The notes: generated by a model not told the origin, from the letters alone. 22,730 bases of DNA from Deltaproteobacteria bacterium (GCA_012271025.1 JAAXHF010000264.1:1-22730); one strand, 5' to 3'; shown: positions 1 to 7,905, counted from the stretch's first letter. Translations and numbers: made by a program.

Positions 1-31
1 GCGCGATTGAGACCTTTGCTCAATAGACTGC

Positions 32-54
32 GGGGCACCCACGGGGGGTGCCCC
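32..54. terminator. GC-rich hairpin at the end of the MBL gene
   Basis: Perfect 9-bp stem: GGGGCACCC at 32-40 pairs with GGGTGCCCC at 46-54, with a 5-base loop. It sits directly behind the minus-strand metallo-beta-lactamase gene and shares base 54 with its stop codon (54-56). No U-tract follows on the minus strand, so it could be a weak terminator, an mRNA 3'-end stabiliser or one copy of a dispersed REP-like palindrome. The position supports a 3'-end role; the function is inference. Confidence 0.5.
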
Positions 55-1142
55 TACTCGTCCGGCACCTGCCAGGTCTCTCCGACCGCCATGATCTTGA
101 TCGGGTCGAGCGAGGCCCCGGCCGCCCGGACCACCCGGCGTAGCTCGCGCGGGGCTTCGTCATACGGCTCGTCGGTCAGATCGAAGGTGCCCCAGTGGCA
201 CGGCACCATCCAGCGGGCTCCCAAATCCTGAAACGCCTGAAAGGATTCGGCCGGGTTCATGTGTGAGTAGCGCATGAACCAGCGCGGCTCATAGGCGCCA
301 ATCGGCAGTATCGCCACATCAATCGGACCGTAGCGCCGGGCAATTTCGCCAAAGCCGTGAAAATAGCCCGTGTCCCCGGCAAAAAAGTAGCGGCGTTCGT
401 CCGAGACAACGACCCAGGCGCACCACAGGGTCGAGTTCTCGGCCTGACCGATACGCCGCGACCAGTGCTGGGAGGGCACACAGCTGATTGTCCAGCGCCC
501 GTGCTCGACCGTCTGCCACCAGTCCAGCTCGACCACATTCGGACGACCGCGGTCACGAAACCACTCGGCCAGGCCCATCGGCACAAACCACCGGATCGAG
601 GGCGGCAGGGTGTCAACCGTGTAGGCGTCGAGGTGGTCGTAGTGGTTGTGGGAGATCAGGGCAAAGGCGTCGGCCGGAACGGCGCTGATCGGGATGCCGG
701 GCGGATGGTGACGCTTGGGCAAGAGCGCCCGCTGGCCAAAATGCGGGTCGGTCAGAAAGACATCGGTCCGGTCGTGGATGGCAAAGGTGGAGTGTCCGAC
801 CCAGGTCAGGGCGGCCGTCTTTTGCGGCACGGCCAGGGAACTGCCGTCGTTCTCGACCCGAGGCACCTCGGGTGGATCGCGCCACTCGCCGGTGTAGGCG
901 TTACGCGATACCGCCCAGCGCAGCATGTCGCCAACAGACACGTTCCGGCGCCGCCAGGGCGTAAACCAGGCGCCGGGCTCGCCGTGGTAGGCGTACAGGG
1001 AGGCGGGGTCGCTTGGCGGCTCAGGCGTGCGGTCGGGCGGGACGGCACAGGCGGCGCACAGCGCCAGCAGCACCACCCCGAGCCAGCCCAGGGACCTGGC
1101 CGCCGTCTCAGGTCCGATACAAACCGGCCACAAACTCGGCAT
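54..1142 (-). CDS. NAPE-PLD-like metallo-beta-lactamase-fold hydrolase, probable lipoprotein
   Basis: Zinc-dependent MBL-fold hydrolase, 362 aa from the ATG at 1142. The metal motif HxHxDH is seen as HNHYDH (residues 165-170), with further ligand candidates H226, D257 (in GDTGYF) and H316 (in PCHWGTF). The block GAYEPRWFM followed by HMNPAES closely matches what I remember of N-acyl-phosphatidylethanolamine phospholipase D, so a phospholipase D or phosphodiesterase activity is likely; the substrate is unknown. The N-terminus has a hydrophobic run ending in LCAAC, a non-ideal lipobox, suggesting an exported, possibly lipid-anchored enzyme. The ATG at 1142 was preferred over the GTG at 1175 because it gives a more normal signal peptide. 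Either start overlaps the end of msrP (35 nt with the ATG), which points to translational coupling and an operon. No strong ribosome site is visible. Confidence 0.85.
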   Translation of the reverse strand: MPSLWPVCIGPETAARSLGWLGVVLLALCAACAVPPDRTPEPPSDPASLYAYHGEPGAWFTPWRRRNVSVGDMLRWAVSRNAYTGEWRDPPEVPRVENDGSSLAVPQKTAALTWVGHSTFAIHDRTDVFLTDPHFGQRALLPKRHHPPGIPISAVPADAFALISHNHYDHLDAYTVDTLPPSIRWFVPMGLAEWFRDRGRPNVVELDWWQTVEHGRWTISCVPSQHWSRRIGQAENSTLWCAWVVVSDERRYFFAGDTGYFHGFGEIARRYGPIDVAILPIGAYEPRWFMRYSHMNPAESFQAFQDLGARWMVPCHWGTFDLTDEPYDEAPRELRRVVRAAGASLDPIKIMAVGETWQVPDE

Positions 1143-2091
1143 ACCCGTTGTACGGCAGGGTTGGTCTGCGCTCACCGGTGCCGATCACCCGCTCAGAAGC
1201 CTGTGACCAGCGGGGGTGGGGAACCGTTGGATCGACATTGGCCGTAAAATCGTACTCCCAAGGAATGAGGGAAGACCAGAACGTGCCGGGCTGCTGGTCG
1301 GTGAACTCGATGCGGACAATCGACTTGATACTCTTGTAGCCATACTTCCAGGGCACGACCAGGCGAATCGGGGCGCCGTGCTGCTTGGTCAACTCGTGAC
1401 CGTAAATGCCGGTCACAAACAGCGACAGCTCGTTGGTCGCCTCGGCCAGGCTCAAACCCTCAAAATACGGCCAGGGGTAGCTCGTATCCCGCATCCCCGG
1501 TGCCTGGTCGGCGTTGTTGAAGGTCAGCATGCGCATGAATTTCGCCGAGGACAGGGGTTCGACCAGATCGATGAATGCCTTGATCGGAAAACCGGTCCAG
1601 GGAACGGCCATGGACCAGGCTTCGACACACCGGAGGCGGTACAGCCGCTCTTCGAGCGGCATGCGACGCACCAGCTCGTCAATATCCAGGGTCTGGGGTT
1701 TGTTGACCAGGCCCGCCACCTCGATCTGCCACGGTCGGGTTCGGAAATTGGACACCAGGCGGGCGACGTGTTCTTTGCGGGGCGAGAACTCGTAGAAATT
1801 ATTATACGTGGCGGCCACCCGCTCGCGGGTCAGCGGCCGGTCCAGCGTATAGCGCTCGGTGCGTGGGGCCGGGTACAGATCGGTAGTCGGGCTGGGCTCG
1901 GGCAGGCCCCGAAACGCCGCACCCAACTCGTCAGCCGGCCGGCTTTCGGCCGGGCTGTCACAGCCCACACCCAGGACGCTCAGGCTGGTCAGCCCCAGGG
2001 CTTGGAGAAACCGGCGGCGGTTCCAATACACCGCTTCCGGAGTGGCCAGACGTTGCGGCATCTCCCAGCCGCGCGGAGAACGAATCAGCAT
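1108..2091 (-). CDS. msrP: Protein-methionine-sulfoxide reductase catalytic subunit MsrP (YedY)
   Basis: Molybdopterin-dependent periplasmic reductase that repairs oxidised methionine in envelope proteins, 327 aa. The N-terminus carries a twin-arginine signal (RRRFLQ at 25-30) followed by a hydrophobic stretch. The sulfite-oxidase-type core contains YRLRCVEAWSM, in which C155 is the expected molybdenum ligand, followed by VPWTGFP; FYEFSPRKEHVA is also typical of the family. The ATG at 2091 is chosen because AGGAGG (2101-2106) lies 9 nt upstream; an in-frame start further out at 2115 would put this site inside the gene. MsrP normally takes electrons from the haem membrane protein MsrQ, but no msrQ is adjacent: the next gene on this strand is the MBL-fold lipoprotein. 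The partner must be elsewhere or replaced. Confidence 0.93.
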   Translation of the reverse strand: MLIRSPRGWEMPQRLATPEAVYWNRRRFLQALGLTSLSVLGVGCDSPAESRPADELGAAFRGLPEPSPTTDLYPAPRTERYTLDRPLTRERVAATYNNFYEFSPRKEHVARLVSNFRTRPWQIEVAGLVNKPQTLDIDELVRRMPLEERLYRLRCVEAWSMAVPWTGFPIKAFIDLVEPLSSAKFMRMLTFNNADQAPGMRDTSYPWPYFEGLSLAEATNELSLFVTGIYGHELTKQHGAPIRLVVPWKYGYKSIKSIVRIEFTDQQPGTFWSSLIPWEYDFTANVDPTVPHPRWSQASERVIGTGERRPTLPYNGYAEFVAGLYRT

Positions 2092-2113
2092 GGTCGTGTT
2101 CCTCCTGTCCTCC

Positions 2114-2141
2114 ATTCAAATGGATGGATGCCAAAAGTCAA
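2114..2141 (-). promoter_or_regulatory. Candidate sigma70-type promoter for msrP
   Basis: Read on the minus strand, TTGACT (2136-2141) is followed after 16 nt by TTGAAT (2114-2119), giving a start of transcription just before the AGGAGG ribosome site at 2101-2106. The -35 is good and the -10 only moderate. A small palindrome (CCATT-CA-AATGG, 2113-2124) overlaps the -10 and could be an operator. This is inferred from consensus matching only. Confidence 0.35.
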
Positions 2142-2222
2142 CCGACCGTCGTGCCAATAAACTTGCCGCTGCGGTCCAGGTTTAGTAGGAAGAGGCGACA
2201 CCAGGAAAAACAGGGAGGCTTT

Positions 2223-3470
2223 ATGACACATGCCATCCAGCTGCTCTCCGGCGTGACCGTGCTCGACTTCACCCAGTACCTGGCCGGCCCCTCATCCACC
2301 CGGCTACTGGCCGACTTGGGGGCCGAGGTGGTCAAAATCGAACGTGCGCCCGACGGTGACCTGGGGCGCAAGATTCACCTGGTCGAGCACGGCCAGAGCG
2401 CGCTGTTCCTGGCCGCCTGCGCGGGCAAAAAAAGTCTGTGTGTCGATTTCAAGAAGCCCAAGGCGCTCGAAATTGTGCGCGAGCTGGTTCGCCGGGTGGA
2501 CGTGGTGGTGGAAAACTACAGCCCCGGGGTGATGGCAAAATACGGCCTGGACTACGACTCGCTCAAAACCCTGAACCCGCGTCTGATCATGTGTTCGGTC
2601 TCGGGCTACGGTCAGGACGGTCCGTATGCGCGGCACACCAGCTTCGATATCATTGCTCAGGCGCAGAGCGGGGTGATGGCCATGACGGGCGAGCCCGACG
2701 GCCCGCCGACCTATGTCGGCAATTACTTCGGGGACCCCAACGCCGGGATTCACGGCGCTCTGGGGATTTGTGCGGCCCTGTTCCACCGCGCCATGAGCGG
2801 GGAAGGCCAGTATATTGACATCTCGCAACTCGAATCCCTGGTCTATCTCGACTACATCAACTTCCCGCTCTTTCAGATGAGTCAGGGCGCCATTCGGCCC
2901 CACCGGTTTGGCGGCGATTTTTTCAACATCTGTCCCTACGGCGTCTACAAGGCCACACGCGGCTATATCGTCTTTGCCGTTGCCGAGCACCAATGGCCGC
3001 CGCTGGTCGAGGCCATGGGCAAACCTGAGCTGGCGACCGACCCGCGCTACGCCACTCAAATCGAACGCTGCAAGCGCCGACCCGAGGTGCGCAAACATAT
3101 TGAGGATTGGCTGCAAAGCTTTGAGGATGATGACACCCCGCTGAAAATCCTGGAGGAGGCCCGGATTCCCTCCGCTCCAATCCTCGACATCCCGGCCACC
3201 GTCGCCCACCCCCAACTCCAGACCCGGGACTTTTTTCAGGACGTGCCCCACCCGCTGTTGGGGTCGACCCCGATTGCCAAATCACCCTTCCACCTGTCCA
3301 GCGCCCAGGTCGCGATTCCCTTCCGGGCCGCCTTTCTGGGCGAGCACAACGAGGAACTCCTCCACCACTACCTGGATTACACCGACGAACAGATTGCCGA
3401 GCTGTACCGGGACGGAGCGATCATTCAAGAAGACCGGGTCAGGGAGTTGCGGGAGACGGGCGAGCTGTAG
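2223..3470 (+). CDS. CaiB/BaiF (class III) CoA-transferase
   Basis: Class III CoA-transferase of the formyl-CoA transferase/CaiB type, 415 aa, the usual single-domain length. It moves CoA between carboxylic acids through an aspartyl-CoA mixed anhydride. The N-terminal signature VLDFTQYLAGPSSTRLLADLGAEVVKIE is clear, followed by VVVENYSPGVMAKYGLDY and SGYGQDGPY. D171 in YFGDPNAG is the expected catalytic aspartate. The substrate cannot be read from the sequence. The ATG at 2223 is chosen because GGGAGG (2213-2218) lies 4 nt upstream and the protein then begins right at the conserved domain; an in-frame ATG at 2124 would add 33 low-complexity basic residues. The gene is divergent from msrP, and the AT-richer block starting near 3550 follows it. 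Confidence 0.92.
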   Translation: MTHAIQLLSGVTVLDFTQYLAGPSSTRLLADLGAEVVKIERAPDGDLGRKIHLVEHGQSALFLAACAGKKSLCVDFKKPKALEIVRELVRRVDVVVENYSPGVMAKYGLDYDSLKTLNPRLIMCSVSGYGQDGPYARHTSFDIIAQAQSGVMAMTGEPDGPPTYVGNYFGDPNAGIHGALGICAALFHRAMSGEGQYIDISQLESLVYLDYINFPLFQMSQGAIRPHRFGGDFFNICPYGVYKATRGYIVFAVAEHQWPPLVEAMGKPELATDPRYATQIERCKRRPEVRKHIEDWLQSFEDDDTPLKILEEARIPSAPILDIPATVAHPQLQTRDFFQDVPHPLLGSTPIAKSPFHLSSAQVAIPFRAAFLGEHNEELLHHYLDYTDEQIAELYRDGAIIQEDRVRELRETGEL

Positions 3471-3632
3471 GGACGCAGACACGCGGACAGGGGTCGAAAG
3501 CGCAATGACAGCCGTAGCGTAGCCTAAAGACGGCCAAGCACGCAATGCGCATGACAGGGAGGGACATATGGAATCATGATTGTCCTCCGCTGCACGAACA
3601 CGGAGAGGTGTAAGGCTGAGAAGGAGAGGAGC

Positions 3633-3833
3633 ATGTTGTTGGTATATTTCGTGATTTCTTTTGTGGGGATTATGGTTGGCATAGTCCTGCCGTTTTGCGT
3701 GGCGATGGTGTGGTTTGGGGGAGAGACCTATGATCTCGGCGATATAGGCGACATAGCAATGGGCGTCGCAATTATCTCATGGGTTTTGGGTTTCTGGGCT
3801 TGGGTGAAGAATTTTTCGGGAGAGGACAACTGA
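3633..3833 (+). CDS. Small two-helix membrane protein, hypothetical
   Basis: 66-aa protein of unknown function. Two hydrophobic segments are seen, roughly residues 3-27 and 42-59, separated by an acidic loop (GGETYDLGDIGD), with a short charged tail (KNFSGEDN). This predicts an inner-membrane hairpin. The ATG at 3633 is supported by AAGGAG (3621-3626) at 6-nt spacing; an upstream ATG at 3576 would add 19 charged residues and has a poorer site. The next gene starts 37 nt downstream on the same strand, so the two may be cotranscribed. Base use is AT-richer than the neighbouring CoA-transferase and nuclease genes, hinting at transfer. I do not recognise the family. Confidence 0.6.
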   Translation: MLLVYFVISFVGIMVGIVLPFCVAMVWFGGETYDLGDIGDIAMGVAIISWVLGFWAWVKNFSGEDN

Positions 3834-3870
3834 GAAAGGAGGATGTGAGCCTCATCGGAAAGAGGATACG

Positions 3871-4830
3871 ATGGCACAGTACCAACATCTCGGCGTTACA
3901 AGATCGATTCTGAGAGGATGGCACGATCCAACGAAAAAAGGTGAAGGCTACGTCTGCTTTGACACGGAGCCGCCGTATCAGTGGAAATGGAAAGACGCTG
4001 ATGAGTTGTTCAGCGCACCTGACTTGTTCCATACCGAAGCAGAAAAGGCGACCGCAAAAGGCCCCGATAACGACATCGGGCGGATACGGAAAAAGATAAT
4101 CAAGGACGCACGGAACAATCGTTTCTATCCTCTGACCAAGAAAGATAGGCGGAGCCTAGCACGCTTTATTCTGTTGTGTTCCATGCGCTCCAACGTGCAA
4201 GACTCTCTCGCTGACCTCGACGGCGATGCGCGAGCGTATACAAATCTGCGGATGCTGCGCGAGACGGTACCAGCATTCGCTGCGATAACAATGCCGGCCT
4301 CGGAGTGGCAGGACCTGATTCTGTCAGCAGAGGATACGTTCAGGGAAGTGTTGATTCCCGCGTGGAGTTCCGCGCTGATCGCAGCGCTCTCCCGTCATCC
4401 CGAACAATTCCAAAGCGAACTCAAGCGTCACCATATTCCCGACTTGGTACGAATTCTGACGAACGACAAAATACACATCAATATATTTAGAATCCCTCCC
4501 AAATCCGAACGTCGATTCTTTTTAGGCCGTGAATGTTGGTCAGCGGTGTCAGCATCGGGACATGCAGACACACAGAAGCTTGTTTCTGTGTCGGACCCAG
4601 ACGTTGACTTTCTCCTGTTCCTAGACCCTGCCACGGCTGTCCGGTTTTCGGCGCAGAAGAATTTTGGCACCGGCAATGTCGTGACGCTTTCTGATTGGGC
4701 GGTAGATCAATGGAATCGAATCGTTTTTCAGAAGAACGACCTAGTCGTTTTCGGCGGAAGCACTGAGCCCGTTAGGGAAAAGTACTGGAAAATCTGGGAA
4801 GCGGAGAAGAAGCTCCAGGGAAAACGGTAG
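3871..4830 (+). CDS. DUF4238-like protein, hypothetical
   Basis: 319-aa soluble protein. The layout resembles DUF4238 as I recall it: an N-terminal block beginning with a conserved-looking His (QYQHLGVTRSILRGW), an early acidic region (DADELFSAPDLF), a central helix RRSLARFILLCSMRSNVQ, a late SVSDPDVDFLLFLDP stretch and a basic C-terminus. No catalytic function is established for that family, so none is claimed. The start at 3871 has AGAGG about 6 nt upstream and begins at the conserved N-terminal block. The gene is AT-richer than its surroundings and uses rarer codons such as ATA and AGA, suggesting horizontal acquisition. It follows a small membrane protein and precedes a PD-(D/E)XK-like gene. 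The family assignment is by memory of sequence pattern and is tentative. Confidence 0.6.
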   Translation: MAQYQHLGVTRSILRGWHDPTKKGEGYVCFDTEPPYQWKWKDADELFSAPDLFHTEAEKATAKGPDNDIGRIRKKIIKDARNNRFYPLTKKDRRSLARFILLCSMRSNVQDSLADLDGDARAYTNLRMLRETVPAFAAITMPASEWQDLILSAEDTFREVLIPAWSSALIAALSRHPEQFQSELKRHHIPDLVRILTNDKIHINIFRIPPKSERRFFLGRECWSAVSASGHADTQKLVSVSDPDVDFLLFLDPATAVRFSAQKNFGTGNVVTLSDWAVDQWNRIVFQKNDLVVFGGSTEPVREKYWKIWEAEKKLQGKR

Positions 4831-4984
4831 GGGGTCGCGATGGCAAACGAGCCGCACATTTTGACTTCGTTGATATAGGTTTTCCGCGCGCGCAGAGATA
4901 GACCGGCGTCCACAGAGAGCCGAACACGCCCTGACGACGAGTATCCTTCCTGGAAAAAGCTAGGCCACTCTCAGGAATAGCCCA

Positions 4985-5482
4985 ATGTCTTTCACCGTCG
5001 ATGATTTTCAAGACCTGGAGCGGCTTTTAGAAACTCTCAAGAGTGATATCGCAACACTAAAAGATTTTGCTCTGGAAGATCGGTACCTGATGAAGGGCCA
5101 ATGGTTCGGACGCCTGCTGCGTCGGGCGCACGTACTCTCGTCGGATGAAATCACGGTGCTCATAGACGATGCGACGGACGGCGGCGTACTTACCCAAGCC
5201 CAGGCCGATGAAATCCTGCTGGCCGATGTGATTGTCCGTGGCAAACGCCGTGAGGATAATGCCACAGTCTATTTGGTCGTCGAAGTCTCGTGGGGTGTTG
5301 GCGTCCACGATGTCGAGCGGGCGGCCAGCCGAGCCAGACTCCTGTCCCGGATCGGGACGCCGGCTATCCCCGTGGTCGCGGGAGAATGGATATCTGCCGA
5401 CGCGCGGGAGCTGGCCGAGCAGGAAAACGCCTGGCAGTTGACCGACGGACATCCGGTCAGCCCGCCGTCCATACCATCCTGA
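4985..5482 (+). CDS. Small PD-(D/E)XK-like (restriction-endonuclease fold) protein
   Basis: 165 aa. It matches a widespread uncharacterised family (DUF3782-like in my recollection) in which a coiled coil precedes a conserved block and a nuclease-like core. Here the block is EDRYLMKGQWFGRLLRR (31-47), followed by QADEILLADVIVRGK with D81, and VYLVVEVSWGVGVHDVERA with E100. D81 and E100 fit the PD and E positions of the fold, but the usual Lys two residues after the Glu is Ser (EVS), so catalysis may be altered or absent. The N-terminus is short: only residues 8-30 are helical, whereas family members usually have a long coiled coil. A stop codon 24 nt upstream in frame rules out a longer protein. 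It is the last gene of the AT-richer block and converges on the DUF790 gene. Confidence 0.65.
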   Translation: MSFTVDDFQDLERLLETLKSDIATLKDFALEDRYLMKGQWFGRLLRRAHVLSSDEITVLIDDATDGGVLTQAQADEILLADVIVRGKRREDNATVYLVVEVSWGVGVHDVERAASRARLLSRIGTPAIPVVAGEWISADARELAEQENAWQLTDGHPVSPPSIPS

Positions 5483-5539
5483 CGCGTCGTGCCGGCTCCG
5501 CGCTGACTGGACGGTTCCCGCAACTGATATCCACAAAGC

Positions 5540-6772
5540 TCAGGATTCCAGGCTGGCGTCCTGCCCGACCTGCTCTAGGCGCATCAGCACCTCCTGGGGA
5601 TTGATGCGCCGCTTGAAGAAAAACACGCTGCCCGGCACGTCTTTGAAGTCTTCCTCGCCGACGTTGAGATCGGCCGAGACCGCCACCACCATATCGGTGC
5701 GGCCCGAGCGTTTGAGCTTCATCAGCTTGCGTTTCAGATAGTCGGGCCGCCAGAAGCCGACGATCTCCAGCAACGCGGTGCGGCCGTCGGCGTGGCGGAA
5801 GGCAAAGTCGGGGATAAACACCGTGTCCTTGAGGTTGATGATGGCCACCTCGCGCTCAATCTCCCAGCCGCTCTCAATCTCGCCGAACCGCTCGGCAAAC
5901 GTCCGCTCCAGCAGCGAGTCATACACCGTGCTGTCGCGGTAGTGGGAGTGCAGCCCGGCGCTTTCGTCGAGCGGGAAAAAACGCCGCTCGCCGTCCGCAG
6001 CCACGATCTCGGCCTCCATCTTCCAGCGCGTGCACAACAGCAGGGCGGGCAGAAAGACCGCCAGCTTCAGACCGTACTTCTGGGACAGGCGAAACAGGCT
6101 GACCGGGCCGTCAAGCACGATCTCATAGCCGCTGTCCAGGTCGCCCTGAATGGTGTGCATCAGCTGGTAGAACTTCACAAACTTGAATAGCTGCTTGTAG
6201 CGGCTGGGAATGTTGCGAAGGACCGACAGCTTCATCCGAATGCAGCGGTACAGCAGGGCCTGGGCCAGGGCGACATTATAGCGCTCCAGCAGCCACTCGG
6301 GCTGGGGCGAGTCGAAGCGGGTCAGGATGTGGTTGTCGGGCAGGTCGGCGTACACCGCCCAGGCCAGCTGCTCCACATCGGTTTTGTACTCGCTGGCCAC
6401 CTCGGCCAGAATGTCGTTCCTGGACACGGGGTGAATCATATCCGGCTGGAGCACGACCGGATGGTTCTCCCGGGCCAGGCCAAACACCCGCTCGCGGACC
6501 TCGACCGGGGGGGCAACGCTGCGCTCGCTGAACTCGCAGCGGTCGTCCCGCAGCAGCTTGGCTAGGCCGCGCTGAATCCGATAGTCGGTGCTGTCCTGGG
6601 CGTACTGGTTGAGGGCGTCGCTCAGCTCGCGCCGGGTCTTGCCCTGGTGGTCGCTGAAAATGGCGATCAGCTGTTCAGCCAGCCCTTGAGCTCGGGGCGC
6701 CTCGGTCTTGATGTAGCGCGGATAGATGTAGGGCCCGTGGTTGCGCGTTTGGAGGAGGTCGGAGGTCAGCAT
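5540..6772 (-). CDS. DUF790 family (Bax1-like) nuclease
   Basis: 410 aa. The N-terminus MLTSDLL...YIYPRYI and the overall length match DUF790, whose archaeal member Bax1 is an endonuclease that binds the XPB helicase in a nucleotide-excision-repair-like machine. The C-terminal third has the restriction-endonuclease-fold elements: a helix VYDSLLERTFAERF (283-296), then TVFIPDFAF with the PD at 321-322, and LLEIVGFWRPDYLKRK with E336 and K348. These fit a PD-(D/E)XK active site. In genomes I know, this gene is usually next to an XPB-like helicase gene; here the upstream neighbour is divergent (enoyl-CoA hydratase) and the downstream neighbour is convergent, so it is a single-gene unit. The ATG at 6772 starts exactly at the conserved N-terminus, though no clear ribosome site is seen. 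Confidence 0.85.
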   Translation of the reverse strand: MLTSDLLQTRNHGPYIYPRYIKTEAPRAQGLAEQLIAIFSDHQGKTRRELSDALNQYAQDSTDYRIQRGLAKLLRDDRCEFSERSVAPPVEVRERVFGLARENHPVVLQPDMIHPVSRNDILAEVASEYKTDVEQLAWAVYADLPDNHILTRFDSPQPEWLLERYNVALAQALLYRCIRMKLSVLRNIPSRYKQLFKFVKFYQLMHTIQGDLDSGYEIVLDGPVSLFRLSQKYGLKLAVFLPALLLCTRWKMEAEIVAADGERRFFPLDESAGLHSHYRDSTVYDSLLERTFAERFGEIESGWEIEREVAIINLKDTVFIPDFAFRHADGRTALLEIVGFWRPDYLKRKLMKLKRSGRTDMVVAVSADLNVGEEDFKDVPGSVFFFKRRINPQEVLMRLEQVGQDASLES

Positions 6773-6887
6773 CGTCGGTGTGGAAGCACAAGTCTGCGAT
6801 TTTTTTCAGGCTGGGGCAAGACCCGAGCCGCAGCTTGATCTCTCCCCCCCTTTGGGTTAGACATCGGGCTCACGCGCAGGAGGAGCC

Positions 6888-7727
6888 ATGGCAGACTATC
6901 ACACCTTGCTGTTTGAAAAGCGCGACGGCATCGGCTATCTGACCCTCAACCGGCCCAGTAAACTGAACGCGCTGAGCCCGGAGTTGATGGCCGAGTTGGG
7001 ACAGGCGCTGGACACGATTGAGGACGATCCGGAGGTCAAGGTCGTGATCCTGACCGGGGCCGGACGCGCCTTCTCGGCCGGCTTCGACATTGGCAGACCG
7101 GAAGGCGAACCCGAGCTGTACGAGCGCCCGGCCGACGACTGGCGCTCGGCCCTCAAAAAGAACATCACCATCTTTCTGAAAATCTGGCACTCGGCCAAGC
7201 CGTATATTGCCGCCATCAACGGCTACGCGCTGGCCGGGGCGTGTGAACTGGCCCAGCTGTGCGATATCAAAATCGCCTCTGAACAGGCCACGCTGGGCGA
7301 GCCGGAGATTCGCTTTGGGACGGGTCCGCCGGTCCTGGTCACACCCTTCAGCGTCGGCCTGGCCAAGGCCAAAGAGTTGCTGCTGACCGGCCAGACCCTG
7401 TCGGCCCAGGAGGCTGAACGGCTGGGCATGATTAACAAGGTGGTGGCCCACGACCGGCTCATCCCCGAGTGCGAGAAGATGGCCCGGACGATGATCAACA
7501 TTGCCCAGGTCGGGGTCAAGTATAATAAGATCGCCATCAACCGCGCCTTTGAGAATATGGGCTTTCTGAACAGCATTGAGCAGAACCTCGACCTGGTGAC
7601 CCTGTTCGATACGACCCGAACCGAAGAGCAGGAAACCTTTAGTCGAATCCGTAGGGAAAAGGGCCTGCGGGCCGCGCTCGACTGGCGGGACGCGCGCTTT
7701 AAGGACGACGAAGAGAGTGGCGAGTGA
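6888..7727 (+). CDS. Enoyl-CoA hydratase/isomerase (crotonase) family protein
   Basis: 279 aa. Crotonase-fold enzyme acting on acyl-CoA thioesters, most likely hydrating a 2-enoyl-CoA. Seen: the start of the fold YLTLNRPSKLNALS (17-30), the first oxyanion-hole segment GRAFSAGFDI (59-68), NGYALAGACELAQLCDI (111-127) with E120, and LGEPEIRFGT with E140. E120 and E140 align with the two catalytic glutamates of classical hydratases. The segment after it (GPPVLVTPFSVG) replaces the usual PGAGGTQRL, so it belongs to a side subfamily and could catalyse another crotonase reaction. The start is firm: AGGAGGAG (6878-6885) sits 2 to 5 nt before the ATG. The last residues (EESGE) and the stop codon are encoded by one arm of a perfect inverted repeat. 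Confidence 0.92.
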   Translation: MADYHTLLFEKRDGIGYLTLNRPSKLNALSPELMAELGQALDTIEDDPEVKVVILTGAGRAFSAGFDIGRPEGEPELYERPADDWRSALKKNITIFLKIWHSAKPYIAAINGYALAGACELAQLCDIKIASEQATLGEPEIRFGTGPPVLVTPFSVGLAKAKELLLTGQTLSAQEAERLGMINKVVAHDRLIPECEKMARTMINIAQVGVKYNKIAINRAFENMGFLNSIEQNLDLVTLFDTTRTEEQETFSRIRREKGLRAALDWRDARFKDDEESGE

Positions 7728-7781
7728 AGAGTGGCGAGCAGGACACAGAACACTCTCCACTGGCCACTCGCCACTCTCTTC
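7710..7781. repeat. Perfect 17-bp inverted repeat overlapping a stop codon
   Basis: GAAGAGAGTGGCGAGTG at 7710-7726 is the exact reverse complement of 7765-7781, with a 38-nt centre. The unit GAGTGGCGAG is also repeated directly inside the loop (7729-7738). The left arm encodes the last residues of the enoyl-CoA hydratase and the first two bases of its stop codon (7725-7727). It can act as a transcription-terminating or mRNA-protecting hairpin. The nested GTGGCGAG repeats make it look like a dispersed palindromic element (REP/MITE-like) inserted at the 3' end of the gene; that origin is inference. Confidence 0.75.
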
Positions 7782-7905
7782 ATTGCATCGCTCAATGCTC
7801 CGCTCCCCCCCCGTCCGCCTGCTGAGCAAGGTGGCTGCTCCTGACCCCCCTCTCAGGAAGAGAGGATCACCCACCCCGGTGGTGAACGCGAGCGCTGGTC
7901 CCTTC

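Noticed and set aside
1216..2160. Plus-strand open frame (314 codons) antisense to msrP
   Set aside because: Shadow of the strongly supported msrP; no motif.
7249..7330. Search for tRNA, rRNA or CRISPR-like repeats throughout the window
   Set aside because: No cloverleaf, rRNA signature or regularly spaced direct repeats were recognised by eye; intergenic gaps are mostly under 165 bp.
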